A stretch of 64,000 bases of DNA from Thermohalobaculum sp039805905 (GCA_039805905.1 JBDIVM010000007.1:186001-250000); one strand, 5' to 3'. Shown: positions 44,550 to 54,053, numbered from the stretch's first letter. The notes: generated by a model from the letters alone, not told the origin. Translations and numbers: made by a program.

Positions 44550-45470
44550 TCAGAGCGGCTCGCCCACCCCCTTCCGCTCGACGATCAGCCGGTAGCATTC
44601 CGGGCGGCGGTACTGCTCGAAATTGAAGAACCGCTTGTAGGCGTCGCAGAGGGCGAGGTCGGCCCTGCAGGGCACCAGCTCGTCGCCGAGCGTGGTGCCG
44701 ATCGCCACCAGCTCGCCCGAGGGCGCGATCACGCAGGAAGCGCCCATCATGTCGCAGCCGCCCTCGCGCCCGGCCTTGGCGGCAGCGACGATCCAGGTGC
44801 CGTTCTGGTAGGCCGCAGCCTGCATCGGGACGAGATGGTGGAAGGTCCTGAGCGCGTTCTGCTCGGGCGTGTCGGGGAGCTGGGCCGGCGAGTTGTAGCC
44901 GAGGCAGACCAGCTCCACGCCCTGCAGTCCGAGCACGCGGTAAGGTTCCGGCCAGCGGCGGTCGTTGCAGATCAGCATGCCCGCCTTCCCGCCGAAGGCG
45001 CGGAACACCGGAAAGCCGAGATCGCCGTCCTCGAAATACCAGGGCTCGAGGTGCTGGAGCTTCAGCGCGGGGTCGTAGACCGGGTTCCCGGGAAGATGCA
45101 CCTTGCGATACTTGCCGACGATCCGGCCGTCCTCGACCAGGATCGCGCTGTTGTAGCGGTGGCCGTCGGGGGTCTCCTCGCAATAGCCGAGATAGAAGCC
45201 GACCTTGTGCCGCGCCGACGCGTCGAACAGGGGCTGCGTCTCCGGCCCCGGCATCTCGCGCTCGAAGAAGCCGGCCACCTCGGCCTCGTCGTCGATCTGC
45301 CAGCGCGGGAAGAATGTGGTCAGCGCCATCTCGGGGAAGACCACGAGCCTGCAGCCCATCGCGGCGGCGTCCCGGAGCAGCGCCAGCATGCGGGCGACGA
45401 CCGAGGCGCGGGGCTCGGTGCGCTCGATCGGTCCGAGCTGGGCGGCGGCGAGCATCAGCGGCCTCGACAT
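44550..45470 (-). CDS. N-carbamoyl-D-amino acid hydrolase (nitrilase superfamily)
   Basis: A 306-residue amidohydrolase that releases D-amino acid, CO2 and ammonia from N-carbamoyl-D-amino acids. The Glu-Lys-Cys triad is Glu47 (VFPEMALTTFFPRW), Lys123 (GKYRKVHLPG) and Cys168 (LICNDRRWPE), in nearly the same positions as Agrobacterium D-carbamoylase, which it resembles along its length (MPGPE, SFHHL-like TFHHLVPMQAAAYQNGTW). The ATG at 45470 starts the conserved LAAAQLGPI strand. Its C-terminal part exists again, diverged, at 40834-41079. It is divergent from a class III transaminase. A hydantoin or pyrimidine-like breakdown role is inferred. Confidence 0.88.
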   Translation of the reverse strand: MSRPLMLAAAQLGPIERTEPRASVVARMLALLRDAAAMGCRLVVFPEMALTTFFPRWQIDDEAEVAGFFEREMPGPETQPLFDASARHKVGFYLGYCEETPDGHRYNSAILVEDGRIVGKYRKVHLPGNPVYDPALKLQHLEPWYFEDGDLGFPVFRAFGGKAGMLICNDRRWPEPYRVLGLQGVELVCLGYNSPAQLPDTPEQNALRTFHHLVPMQAAAYQNGTWIVAAAKAGREGGCDMMGASCVIAPSGELVAIGTTLGDELVPCRADLALCDAYKRFFNFEQYRRPECYRLIVERKGVGEPL

Positions 45471-45528
45471 GGACACACCTTTCGGGTTTGGCTGGGGCGC
45501 TGGGACGGCGGCGCCGGGAGCGGGGATC

Positions 45529-46893
45529 ATGGCCACGGAAACGCGGATCGAACAAGCCTATCGTGCACGGACGAAGCGTTCGGAGGCGCTGCACGCCGAG
45601 GCGCTGGCGGTGCTGCCCTCGGGCATCAGCCATGACAGCCGTCACCTGCCGCCCTACGGCATCTATGCCGAGCGCGCGGAGGGGCCGCGCAAGTGGGACG
45701 CCGATGGCAACGAGTATGTCGATTATTTCGGCGGGCATGGGGCGCTGCTGCTGGGCCACGGCCACCCGGAGGTGCTGGCGGCGACGCAGGCGGCGTTGGC
45801 GCGCGGGACGCATTTCGCCGCGAATCATGCGGGCGAGATCGCTTGGGCGCAGCAGATCGTCGGGATGGTGCCGGGCGCCGGCAAGGTGCGGTTCACCTCC
45901 TCCGGCACCGAGGCGACGCTGATGTGCCTGCGCCTCGCGCGCGCCGCCACGGGCAAGCGCAAGGTGCTGCGGTTCCGGCACAATTTCCACGGCTGGCACG
46001 ACGACATGACCACGGGCTACGCCTCGCATTTCGACGGCACCGCGCCGCGGGGCGTACCCGAGGCGGTCGCGGCGAACACGGTGCTGGTGGACAACGGCGA
46101 CCTCGCGGGGCTCAGGGCGGCGATCGCGGGGGACCGCGACATCGCCTGCGTGATCCTCGAGCCGCTGGGGGCGGCGACCGGTCAGCTGCCGGTGGCGACG
46201 GAGTTTCTCGCCGCGCTGCGGCAGGAGACCGAGAAGGCCGGGATCCTGCTGGTCTTCGACGAGGTGATCACCGGATTCCGGGTTGCGCCGGGCGGCGTGC
46301 AGGCGGCGACGGGGGTGGTGCCGGACCTGACCTCGATGGCGAAGATCGTGGCCGGGGGCATGCCCGGCGGTGCGGTCGGCGGGCGGGCCGACCTCATGGA
46401 CCAGCTCGATTTCGCCGCCGCCGCGCGGACCAATTCCGAGAAGATCTACCACCCCGGCACCTTCAACGCGAACCCGGTCTCGGCCGCGGCGGGGCTGGCG
46501 GCGCTCAGGATCATCGCCGGCACCGACGCCTGCGCGCGGGCCGAAGCGGCAGCGGCGGAGCTCAGGCGGGGCATGAACGCGGCGCTGAAGCGGGCCGGGA
46601 TCGGCTGGGCGGTCTATGGCCGGGGCTCGGCGCTCCACACCTTCCTGAACCCGGCGGGCCGCGTGCTCGATCCGGAGCGGTTCGACCCCGCCGAAGTGCC
46701 CGCCGCCGAACTGAAGGCGCGGCCCGGCGAGGTGGTTCGGCTGCTGAGACTCGCCATGCTGGTGAACGGGGTCGACATCGCGGGCTGGCCCGGCGGCCTG
46801 GTCTCGGCGGTGCACGGGGAGCGCGAGATCGAGGAAACGCTCGCTGCCTGGGGCGAGAGCCTGGCGATGCTCCGGGCGGAAGGGGCGGCCTGA
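45529..46893 (+). CDS. Glutamate-1-semialdehyde-aminomutase-like class III aminotransferase
   Basis: A 454-residue PLP enzyme. SSGTEATLMCLRLARA binds the cofactor phosphate, FRHNFHGWHDD stacks the ring, VFDEVITGFR carries the Asp, and the Schiff-base Lys is in SMAKIVAGGMPGGAVGG. The overall pattern is HemL-like, but the order of genes and an altered C-terminus suggest a degradative transaminase rather than heme synthesis. The ATG at 45529 follows GGGAGCGGGG; the frame is open for another 108 codons upstream through the carbamoylase promoter region. Divergent from the carbamoylase, so one shared region of 58 bases may control both. Confidence 0.85.
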   Translation: MATETRIEQAYRARTKRSEALHAEALAVLPSGISHDSRHLPPYGIYAERAEGPRKWDADGNEYVDYFGGHGALLLGHGHPEVLAATQAALARGTHFAANHAGEIAWAQQIVGMVPGAGKVRFTSSGTEATLMCLRLARAATGKRKVLRFRHNFHGWHDDMTTGYASHFDGTAPRGVPEAVAANTVLVDNGDLAGLRAAIAGDRDIACVILEPLGAATGQLPVATEFLAALRQETEKAGILLVFDEVITGFRVAPGGVQAATGVVPDLTSMAKIVAGGMPGGAVGGRADLMDQLDFAAAARTNSEKIYHPGTFNANPVSAAAGLAALRIIAGTDACARAEAAAAELRRGMNAALKRAGIGWAVYGRGSALHTFLNPAGRVLDPERFDPAEVPAAELKARPGEVVRLLRLAMLVNGVDIAGWPGGLVSAVHGEREIEETLAAWGESLAMLRAEGAA

Positions 46894-46906
46894 GCCGGCG
46901 CGCCCC

Positions 46907-47704
46907 TCAGCCGTTGCCGAGGTTGTGCGGCTGGGCCATGCCGATGGCGTGGTAGCCGCTGTCGACGAAGATGATGTCGCCGGTGCTCGACGCGCCGAGA
47001 TCGGAGAGCAGATAGACCGCTGCCCCGCCGACATGCTCGAGCGCGGCGTTGCGCCGGAGCGGCGCGTTGTCCTCGCAGGCCTTGAACACCTTGCGCGCGC
47101 CCCCGATGGCCGAGCCCGCCAGCGTCCGCATCGGGCCGGGGCTGATCGCGTTCACCCGCACGCCCTGCGGCCCGAGGTCGTTGGCGAGGTAGCGCACGCT
47201 CGCCTCGAGTGCCGCCTTGGCGACGCCCATGACGTTGTAGTTCGGCATGACCCGCTGCGAGCCGAGATAGGTCAGCGTCACGATTGACCCGCCTGCCGGC
47301 ATCAGCTCTGCCGCCCGCCGCGTCACATCGACGAAGGAGAAGCAGGAGATGTCCATCGTGTTCAGGAAGTTGGCGCGGCTGGTGTCCGCATAGCGCCCGG
47401 TCAGTTCGGCCTTGTCGGAATAGGCGATCGCATGGACCAGGAAGTCCATGCTGCCCCACTCCTCCCGCAGCGCCGCGAAGACCCGGTCGAGACTGGCCGC
47501 GTCCTGCACGTCGGCGTTCAGGATGATCGAGGCGCCCACGCTCTCGGCCAGCGGGCGCACCCGGCGCTCGAACGCCTCGCCCTGGTAGGTGAAGGCCAGC
47601 CCCGCGCCCTGCGCCGCCAGCGCCTGGGCGATGCCCCAGGCGATGGAATGGTGATTGGCGACCCCCATGATCAGGCCGCGCTTGCCCTGCATGATGGCGG
47701 TCAT
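46907..47704 (-). CDS. fabI: Enoyl-[acyl-carrier-protein] reductase
   Basis: A 265-residue short-chain dehydrogenase that performs the NADH-dependent last reduction of fatty acid elongation. The atypical cofactor loop GVANHHSIAWGIA replaces the usual TGxxxGxG, Tyr146 and the Tyr156-x6-Lys163 pair (YNVMGVAK) match E. coli FabI, and SPGPMRTLAGSAI forms the substrate loop. It is the last gene of fabA-fabB-fabI, ten bases after fabB, and converges on the transaminase gene. Confidence 0.95.
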   Translation of the reverse strand: MTAIMQGKRGLIMGVANHHSIAWGIAQALAAQGAGLAFTYQGEAFERRVRPLAESVGASIILNADVQDAASLDRVFAALREEWGSMDFLVHAIAYSDKAELTGRYADTSRANFLNTMDISCFSFVDVTRRAAELMPAGGSIVTLTYLGSQRVMPNYNVMGVAKAALEASVRYLANDLGPQGVRVNAISPGPMRTLAGSAIGGARKVFKACEDNAPLRRNAALEHVGGAAVYLLSDLGASSTGDIIFVDSGYHAIGMAQPHNLGNG

Positions 47705-47714
47705 GACGCGGTCC

Positions 47715-48938
47715 TCATCCGTGGTACCGGCTGAGGGCCAGGGTGCAGTTGGTGCCGCCGAAGCCGAAGCTGTTCGAGATCACGGTATCGAGGCCGGCGC
47801 GGTCCTGGAGCGCGGTGACGATCGGCGCGCCTTCGAACTCGGGATCGAGGGTCTCGACATTGGCGCTGGCGGCGATGAAGTCGCCCTGCAGCATCAGCAG
47901 GCAGTAGATCGCCTCCTGCACGCCGGTCGCGCCGAGGCTGTGGCCGGTCAGAGACTTGGTCGAGGAGAACCGCGGCGGGTTCGGGCCGAACACCTCGCGG
48001 ATGGCCGCGACCTCCTTCTGGTCGCCGATCGGGGTCGAGGTGCCGTGGGTGTTGATGTAGTCGACCTTGCGCTCGCCCAGCGTCGCGATCGCCCGACGCA
48101 TGCAGCGCACGGCGCCCTCGCCCGAGGGCTGCACCATGTCGAACCCGTCCGAGGTGGCGCCGTAGCCGGTGATCTCGCCGTAGATGCGGGCACCGCGGGC
48201 CTTCGCCCGCTCGAGTTCCTCGAGCACCACCACCCCCGCGCCGCCGGCGATGACGAAGCCGTCGCGGTCCTTGTCATAGGCGCGCGAGGCGCGGGACGGG
48301 CTGTCGTTGAAACCCGACGACATTGCCCCCATGGCATCGAACAGGCAGCTCATCGTCCAGTCCAGTTCCTCGCCACCGCCGGCGAAGACGATGTCCTGCT
48401 TGCCCCACTGGATCTGCTCGACGCCATTGCCGATGCAGTGCGCCGAGGTGGAGCAGGCCGAGGTGATCGAGTAGTTGACACCCTTGATCCGGAATGGGGT
48501 GGCGAGCGTCGCCGAGTTTGTGGACGACATGGTCTTCGGGACGGCGAAGGGGCCGATCCGGCGCGGGCCGCCCTTGGCGAGCACGGTCTGGTGCGCCTCG
48601 AAGAGCGTTCTGGTCGAGGGGCCGCCCGAGCCCATCACGAGCCCGGTGCGCTCGTTCGACACCTCGTTCTCGCCAAGCCCGGAATCGGCGATCGCCTGCT
48701 TCATGGCGATGAAGTTCCAGGCGGCGCCGTCGCCCATGAAGCGACGCACGCGCTTGTCGACATGGGCCTCGATGTCGGCTTTCGGCTTGCCGTGGACCTG
48801 GCTCCGGAATCCGCGTTCGGCATATTCGGGTGCGAAGACGATGCCCGAGCGGCCCTCGCGCAGCGAGGCGGTGACCTCCTGCGCGTCCGAGCCGATGGAC
48901 GAGACGATCCCGATTCCGGTCACAACCACTCGGCGCAT
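47715..48938 (-). CDS. fabB: 3-oxoacyl-[acyl-carrier-protein] synthase I
   Basis: A 407-residue condensing enzyme that elongates unsaturated and saturated acyl chains. Catalytic residues are Cys162 (ITSACSTSAH), His298 (INTHGTSTP) and His333 (TGHSLGATG), and the C-terminus has NSFGFGGTN. The ATG at 48938 is preceded by GGAG. Placement between fabA and fabI identifies it as FabB rather than FabF: with FabA it commits chains to the anaerobic unsaturated route. Confidence 0.95.
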   Translation of the reverse strand: MRRVVVTGIGIVSSIGSDAQEVTASLREGRSGIVFAPEYAERGFRSQVHGKPKADIEAHVDKRVRRFMGDGAAWNFIAMKQAIADSGLGENEVSNERTGLVMGSGGPSTRTLFEAHQTVLAKGGPRRIGPFAVPKTMSSTNSATLATPFRIKGVNYSITSACSTSAHCIGNGVEQIQWGKQDIVFAGGGEELDWTMSCLFDAMGAMSSGFNDSPSRASRAYDKDRDGFVIAGGAGVVVLEELERAKARGARIYGEITGYGATSDGFDMVQPSGEGAVRCMRRAIATLGERKVDYINTHGTSTPIGDQKEVAAIREVFGPNPPRFSSTKSLTGHSLGATGVQEAIYCLLMLQGDFIAASANVETLDPEFEGAPIVTALQDRAGLDTVISNSFGFGGTNCTLALSRYHG

Positions 48939-48999
48939 CTTTGAACTCCAGTCTGGCACTGGGCCTGCAGCCCTGCCTGTTGAACCGGGTGGCCGCCCG

Positions 49000-49503
49000 C
49001 TAGGTGAACAGGCCGACCCGCATGTCCTTGGTGACGTAGATCACCTCGCCGTCCAGTTCCATGATCCCGTCGGCGATGGCCATCTTCAGCCTGCGGTCGA
49101 CCACCCGCTTGAGATTGACGGTGTAGCGGATCAGCCTTCCGGCGGGCGTCACCATGCCGCTGAACTTGACCTCGCCGACGCCGAGCGCGCGGCCGCGCCC
49201 CGGCAGGCCGAGCCAGCCAAGGAAGAAGCCGGTGAGCTGCCAGAGTGCGTCGAGGCCGAGGCAGCCCGGCATCACCGGGTCGCCGATGAAGTGGCACTTG
49301 AAGAACCAGAGGTCGGGCTTGATGTCCATCTCGGCGACGACCTGGCCCTTGCCCTCTGTTCCGCCGGTGGCGGTGATCGAGGTGATCCGGTCGACCATCA
49401 GCATCGGAGGCGCCGGGAGCTGCGCGTTGCCGGAGCCGAACAGTTCGCCCCGTGCGCAGGCCATCAGCCCTTCATAGTCGTAGCTGTGTGCCCGCTCGGT
49501 CAT
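49000..49503 (-). CDS. fabA: 3-hydroxydecanoyl-[acyl-carrier-protein] dehydratase/isomerase
   Basis: A 167-residue hot-dog-fold enzyme that dehydrates 3-hydroxydecanoyl-ACP and isomerises the double bond, starting unsaturated fatty acid synthesis. The active His71 (FKCHFIGDPVMPG) and Asp85 (LGLDALWQLTGF) are at the same places as in E. coli. First gene of the fab operon, divergent from irr with 129 bases between the starts; the same order is found in Rhodobacter relatives. Confidence 0.96.
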   Translation of the reverse strand: MTERAHSYDYEGLMACARGELFGSGNAQLPAPPMLMVDRITSITATGGTEGKGQVVAEMDIKPDLWFFKCHFIGDPVMPGCLGLDALWQLTGFFLGWLGLPGRGRALGVGEVKFSGMVTPAGRLIRYTVNLKRVVDRRLKMAIADGIMELDGEVIYVTKDMRVGLFT

Positions 49504-49632
49504 CAGCCTTGTCCCTCCCCGGCGAAATAATTGCGTTCCCTAGCACTCCGCTGCGGCCGCAGACAAGCCGCTCGGGATGCGCTCGGCAGCTTTGCTCTGG
49601 CGACTGGCGGAAAAAAGCGGTACGAACGGCAG

Positions 49633-50106
49633 ATGACGATGCGGGGCGGAATGACCGGGGAGCTTTCGGGCGCTTGCGGCGCGGTCATGGCTGACCGAGC
49701 GGCACGCTGGCTTGCGTCCGGCGGTCTCAGGCTGACCCGGCAGCGGATCGCACTTGCGAAGCTGCTGATCGGAGACGGGCACAACCGGCATGTGACCGCC
49801 GAGAGCCTCTATGCGGCGACGATCGCTGCCGGCGAGCGCGTGGCGCTGGCAACGGTCTACAACACGCTGCGCAGCTTCACCGAAGCCGGGCTGATGACCG
49901 AGATCATGGTCGGCGGCACGCGCAGCTATTTCGATACCGATGTCTCCGAGCATGCCCATTTCTACTGGGAGGACGAGGACCGGCTGACCGACGCGCCGAG
50001 CGGCTCGCTGGCCTTCGAAAGCCTGCCCGAGCCGCCCGAGGGCGCCGGCATCGCGCGGGTCGAGGTGGTGATCCGGCTCCGCCGGGACGTCCCGCCTGTC
50101 AGGTGA
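49633..50106 (+). CDS. irr: Iron response regulator of the Fur family
   Basis: A 157-residue winged-helix regulator. The DNA-binding domain spans LTRQRIALAKLLIGDGHNRHVTAESLYAATIAAGERVALATVYNTLRSFTEAGL; the dimer domain keeps EHAHFYWEDEDRL instead of the HHH run of the rhizobial protein, and ends PPEGAGIARVEVVIRLRR as in Irr. In alphaproteobacteria Irr represses or activates iron and heme genes under iron limitation. ATG codons at 49633, 49639 and 49651 are possible; the last has GGGGCGGA in front. Its position divergent from fabA is conserved. It ends inside the convergent kynureninase gene by eight bases. Confidence 0.88.
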   Translation: MTMRGGMTGELSGACGAVMADRAARWLASGGLRLTRQRIALAKLLIGDGHNRHVTAESLYAATIAAGERVALATVYNTLRSFTEAGLMTEIMVGGTRSYFDTDVSEHAHFYWEDEDRLTDAPSGSLAFESLPEPPEGAGIARVEVVIRLRRDVPPVR

Positions 50107-51370
50107 CCGCCTGGCGGTTGAGGAACCGTTCGTCGCGCCAGCTCTGCTCCGCCAGGATCCTTTCCAGCCGCCGCGCCGCCGCGCAGGCGTCGGCAAAGCG
50201 GATGTAGAGCGGCGCGAAACCGAAGCGCAGGATGTCAGGCGCCCGGAAATCCCCGATCACGCCGTGGGCGATCAGCGCCTGCATCACCGGATAGGCCTCG
50301 GAGAAGCGCAGCGCCACCTGACTGCCACGCCGCTCCGCCTCGGGCGGGCTCGCGAGCGTGATCCCGAAGCGTCCGCAGCGCTGCTGCGCCAGCTCGATGA
50401 AGAACCCGGTCAGCGCCATCGACTTCCGTCGCAGCGCCGCCATGTCGACGCGCGCGAGGATCTCGAGCGAGGGCGCGAGTGCCCGGAACGACAGCACCGG
50501 CTGGGTGCCGCAGAGGAACTTGCGGATGCCGGGCTCGGGCCGGTAGCCGGCCTCGAACGCAAAGGGCGCGGCATGGCCCCACCAGCCCGACAGCGGCTGG
50601 CGCACCGCGCCGAGATGGCGCGCGGCACAGAAGACGAAGCCTGGCGCGCCGGGGCCGCCGTTCAGGTACTTGTAGGTGCAGCCGACCGCCATGTCGGCGC
50701 CCGAGCGGGCGAGCTCGACCGGCATCGCGCCGGCCGAATGGCAGAGATCCCAGACGATCAGCGCGCCCGCGGCATGGGCGGCGCGTGTCAGCTCATCCAT
50801 GTCGCGGATCGCACCGGTGCGGTAGTCGACATGGTTCGCCAGCACGACCGCGGTGTCGGGACCGATGAGATCCTCGATGCGGGCCGCGTCGCGCCCTTCG
50901 AGCAGCAGCCGTGCGCCCGGCGCGGTGGCGGCGACGCCCTCGGCGATGTAGCGGTCGGTGTGGAAGCCGCCTGCCTCGGCGACGATGACGTGACGGCCGG
51001 GGTTCAGCCCGAGGGCTGCGTGCAATGTCTTGAAGATGTTGACCGAGACGGTGTCGCAGACCACCACCTCGCCCGGCCCGACGCCGATCAGGGGGGCGAG
51101 AAGGTCGCCGCAGGCGACGGGAAGCTCCCACCAGCCGGCCTCGTTCCAGCTCCGGATCAGCCCCTCGCCCCATTCGCCGCGCGCCGCCGCCTCGACCGCG
51201 GCGAAGGCGGCCCTGGGCGCGGCCCCCAGCGAGTTGCCGTCGAGATAGATCACGCCAAGGGGGAGGTGGAATTCGGCGCGCACCGGCGCCAGCGGATCGG
51301 CGGCATCGAGGTCCGCGGCGCGCGCCTCGGCCTCCGACCAGAACTCCGCCGATGCTGCATCCTGCGCCAT
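50099..51370 (-). CDS. kynU: Kynureninase
   Basis: A 423-residue fold-type I PLP enzyme that cleaves kynurenine to anthranilate and alanine in tryptophan catabolism. YLDGNSLGAAP near residue 42, the phosphate-binding CDTVSVNIFKTL, the Asp in IVWDLCHSAGAMP and the PLP Lys in GCTYKYLNGGPGAPGF are all readable; length is normal. No other tryptophan-degradation gene (dioxygenase, formamidase) is in the window. It is convergent with irr. Confidence 0.93.
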   Translation of the reverse strand: MAQDAASAEFWSEAEARAADLDAADPLAPVRAEFHLPLGVIYLDGNSLGAAPRAAFAAVEAAARGEWGEGLIRSWNEAGWWELPVACGDLLAPLIGVGPGEVVVCDTVSVNIFKTLHAALGLNPGRHVIVAEAGGFHTDRYIAEGVAATAPGARLLLEGRDAARIEDLIGPDTAVVLANHVDYRTGAIRDMDELTRAAHAAGALIVWDLCHSAGAMPVELARSGADMAVGCTYKYLNGGPGAPGFVFCAARHLGAVRQPLSGWWGHAAPFAFEAGYRPEPGIRKFLCGTQPVLSFRALAPSLEILARVDMAALRRKSMALTGFFIELAQQRCGRFGITLASPPEAERRGSQVALRFSEAYPVMQALIAHGVIGDFRAPDILRFGFAPLYIRFADACAAARRLERILAEQSWRDERFLNRQAVT

Positions 51371-51462
51371 GGGCCGAGCCTAGCGCATCGGCAGGGTCGG
51401 GGGAAAGCGAAGAGGCGGAGGCGTCTCTGCCCCCGCCTCCCGCACTGTTCCGCCGCCCGGTC

Positions 51463-52782
51463 TCAGTCCTTGGAGAACAGGTTGATCCAGGCACGCTTCA
51501 GGAAATCCTTCCTGAGTTCCGGCTTCACACCCTCATAGGTGCAGATCGAGATGGTCTGCTCGATCAGGAACTTCGGATGGAAGGCATGGAGCTGCGCGCC
51601 CGGCTGGTTCGGATAGAGCTCGAGCAGGATGTAGGCGAGGATGTCCTCGGACAGATCCAGACCGTATTCGTTCGCGGCGCGGGCAAAGATCTTGATATAG
51701 AGGTCCTGGCTCGGCTGCGCCACCTCGATCTTGTAGCGCAGCCGGCGCAGCGCCGCCTCGTCGGCCAGCGTCGCCGGCGGGATGTTGGTCGAGAAGATGA
51801 CCAGCGGGTCGAACGGCACGGCGAACTTGCGGCCGGTCTGCAGGGTCAGGTAGTCGACCCGGACCTCGAGCGGGATGATCAGACGGTTGATCATCTCCTG
51901 TGGCGTGTGCCGCTGGCGCCCGAAGTCGTCGACGACCAGCACGCCGCCCACGGCCTTGAGTTGCAGCGGCGCCTCGTAGACCTTGCTGGTCGGATTGAAG
52001 GCGATGTTGAGCGCATCCAGCGTCAGCTCGCCGCCCGCGATCACCGCCGGGCGTTCGCAGAGCACGAAGCGCCGGTCATAGCTGCCGGTCCGGCGCAGGC
52101 CCTGAGCCTCGTCTTCCTCGGAGTCCAGCCGGCGGTGGACGGTCGGGTCGTAGAGCGTGATGACCTGGTTGTCGACCTCGAACGCGTAGGGCAGGTAGAC
52201 CTTGTCCTCATAGGCACTGGTGATGGCGACGGCGATCGACGACTTGCCGTTGCCGGCGGGCCCGTAGAGCATGATCGACTGGCCGGAATTCACCGCCGGG
52301 CCGATCTTCTCCATCAGGTCCTCGGAGAGCGTGAGCCTCGCGAAGACCTTCTCGAGCATCTGCCGGCTCAGCACCTCGCCGCGGATCGACTGCGCCTTGG
52401 CGCGGGCGACGAAGACATCGAGCGGCACCGGGCAGGCACCGGCATACTCGCTCTTGGCCATCGCCTCGAGCGCACGGGCCTTACCCAGGCCGCTCAGCGT
52501 CCAGCGCATCTCGGCGGTGAGGCTCGCGCCGCGCTGGCCGAGGGTCTCGACCAGCTTCAGTTCCTGGGCGGTGCGCAGCATCTCGTCGACGACGGCCGCC
52601 GAGAGCTTGACCACGCGGCTGATCTCGCTCGCGCGCTCGAGCCCGATCCGGTACATGACCTTGACCAGCAGGTCGATCAGGAAGCCTTCCTCCAGCCCGG
52701 TCTCGCGCATCGAGCGCGGCGGCCTGAGATTCGGGTCGAACTGGATCACCGATCCCTCTGTCGAATCACGTAGAGCAGTCAT
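51463..52782 (-). CDS. AAA ATPase with N-terminal winged-helix region
   Basis: A 439-residue ATPase. Residues about 25-95 form a winged-helix-like region (FLIDLLVKVMYRIGLERASEISRVV, then LRTAQELKLVETLG). The ATPase has Walker A LYGPAGNGKSS near residue 180, Walker B GGVLVVDDFGRQ, sensor-1 IFSTNIPP and an Arg-rich sensor region EAALRRLRYKIE. It resembles a predicted ATPase family frequent in alphaproteobacteria but without a defined job. It is divergent, across a 323-base AT-richer region, from an unknown protein gene; the two may be linked. Confidence 0.75.
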   Translation of the reverse strand: MTALRDSTEGSVIQFDPNLRPPRSMRETGLEEGFLIDLLVKVMYRIGLERASEISRVVKLSAAVVDEMLRTAQELKLVETLGQRGASLTAEMRWTLSGLGKARALEAMAKSEYAGACPVPLDVFVARAKAQSIRGEVLSRQMLEKVFARLTLSEDLMEKIGPAVNSGQSIMLYGPAGNGKSSIAVAITSAYEDKVYLPYAFEVDNQVITLYDPTVHRRLDSEEDEAQGLRRTGSYDRRFVLCERPAVIAGGELTLDALNIAFNPTSKVYEAPLQLKAVGGVLVVDDFGRQRHTPQEMINRLIIPLEVRVDYLTLQTGRKFAVPFDPLVIFSTNIPPATLADEAALRRLRYKIEVAQPSQDLYIKIFARAANEYGLDLSEDILAYILLELYPNQPGAQLHAFHPKFLIEQTISICTYEGVKPELRKDFLKRAWINLFSKD

Positions 52783-53054
52783 CGCATAGAACCCCGTTGG
52801 AACCCCGTTGAATCACGTCACGCCGCAGACAGCGTTCGATGCAGCTTGCGTCAGAAAAATGGCCCGACGATGGCAGCTTTCCCGATCCCGCCACAATCTG
52901 CCCAAATCAGCGCAACCAGTTTTGCCCTTGCAACCAATTTGGTTCTCTTTCGTTACGAATCCTGGCCGTCTGCTGCAGAAAAACATCACAGATCATGGCA
53001 ATACGCGCAACTATTATTTCGATATGGAGAGAATTGTCTTTCAACCTGTGGTAT

Positions 53055-53082
53055 TTTGACTTATGGTGGTGTCGGGTATGAT
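53055..53082 (+). promoter_or_regulatory. Promoter candidate for the unknown gene at 53106
   Basis: TTTGAC at 53055-53060 and TATGAT at 53077-53082 with a 16-base spacer, 24 bases before the start codon. The surrounding gene-free stretch 52783-53105 is visibly AT-richer than its neighbours; nothing else in it was recognised, and a promoter for the divergent AAA ATPase was not identified. Confidence 0.5.
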
Positions 53083-53105
53083 GTGTGCAATCAAGGGTTG
53101 TGTAA

Positions 53106-54053
53106 ATGGGTGCGAGTGGCGTTTTCAAGAAGTATGTCGAACCTACTCTCGAGCGGATTCCGGTTCTCGAGGTCCAGCATGCGGAGCGGCATCAGGGCCG
53201 CGATTTCCTGATCACGCAGACGGTCAACCGCAACGTCTTCACGGATTTCGACCGCAAGCTCTCGCGGCATCTGGCGGCGGTGCGCGGGACCGGCTTCCCG
53301 GCCTTCACCGTCACCGTCAGGGTCGCCCAGCGCGACGCGCCGGGCAATGCGCGCGACCTCGCGCCGGCCCATCATCCATCGGTGCCCCACGCATTGAAGG
53401 GAATCGCCGAGCGCGCCTTCTCGCACAAGGGCGCGATCGAGCTGGTGATCCACCATTCGGACGAGGCCGCGGGTGACCGCGGCGAGGGGCTGCGGCACCG
53501 GGTGACGGCGGAGGACATCGACTCGCTCAACACCGCGCTGGGTGTCTGCCGGCTCCTGGGCGAGGCCGAGTTCCTGGACATTTCGGGCGACTTCGACATC
53601 GTCATGGTGGCGCCGCCGGGTGGCGTAAGGCCCGTGCTCATGCACCTCTCGAACGGAAGTGTCACCGTGCCATCGGCGACCGGTGAAGCCACCACGCCGT
53701 TCGAATGCCCGCTTTACGGGTTCGCCGGCCAGGCGAGCGCGAATGTGCAGGCCCAGGGCTATCTGGCGTCCGCCCGTCACCGGCTGGCGGCGGCGAAGGA
53801 GAACGCGGTGCTGGAGTTCCGGGCCGCGGCCGAGGCGCGGATCCTCGGCTTCGACCGGGCGCTCGGCAGCCGGGCGCTGGAGGACCACCGCCTGGAGATC
53901 GCCGTCTCGCTGGTCGAGCGGCTGAAGCTCGGCCTCGGCGACAGCCTGCAGGGCCTGGCCGAAGACGCGCGGGTGACCGCGCTCGACTGGGCCGACATGA
54001 TCGACGGCAAGGCGGTGCAGCACATCTCGCTGGCGCATACCGCCCGCCGCTGA
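53106..54053 (+). CDS. Unknown 315-residue protein
   Basis: Not recognised. It has no signal peptide or membrane helix. Visible blocks: FKKYVEPTLERIPVLEVQHAER, an Arg/Lys-rich N-terminal third, GLRHRVTAEDIDSLNTALGVCRLLGEAEFLDISGDFDIVMVAPPGG, and a helical C-terminus AAAKENAVLEFRAAAEARILG. The composition and codon use match the genome, so it is a real gene. The start ATG at 53106 is close to a promoter-like element with little room for a ribosome-binding site (GTTGTGTAA precedes it), so it may be translated from a nearly leaderless mRNA. A strong hairpin follows. It is divergent from the winged-helix AAA ATPase. Confidence 0.75.
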   Translation: MGASGVFKKYVEPTLERIPVLEVQHAERHQGRDFLITQTVNRNVFTDFDRKLSRHLAAVRGTGFPAFTVTVRVAQRDAPGNARDLAPAHHPSVPHALKGIAERAFSHKGAIELVIHHSDEAAGDRGEGLRHRVTAEDIDSLNTALGVCRLLGEAEFLDISGDFDIVMVAPPGGVRPVLMHLSNGSVTVPSATGEATTPFECPLYGFAGQASANVQAQGYLASARHRLAAAKENAVLEFRAAAEARILGFDRALGSRALEDHRLEIAVSLVERLKLGLGDSLQGLAEDARVTALDWADMIDGKAVQHISLAHTARR

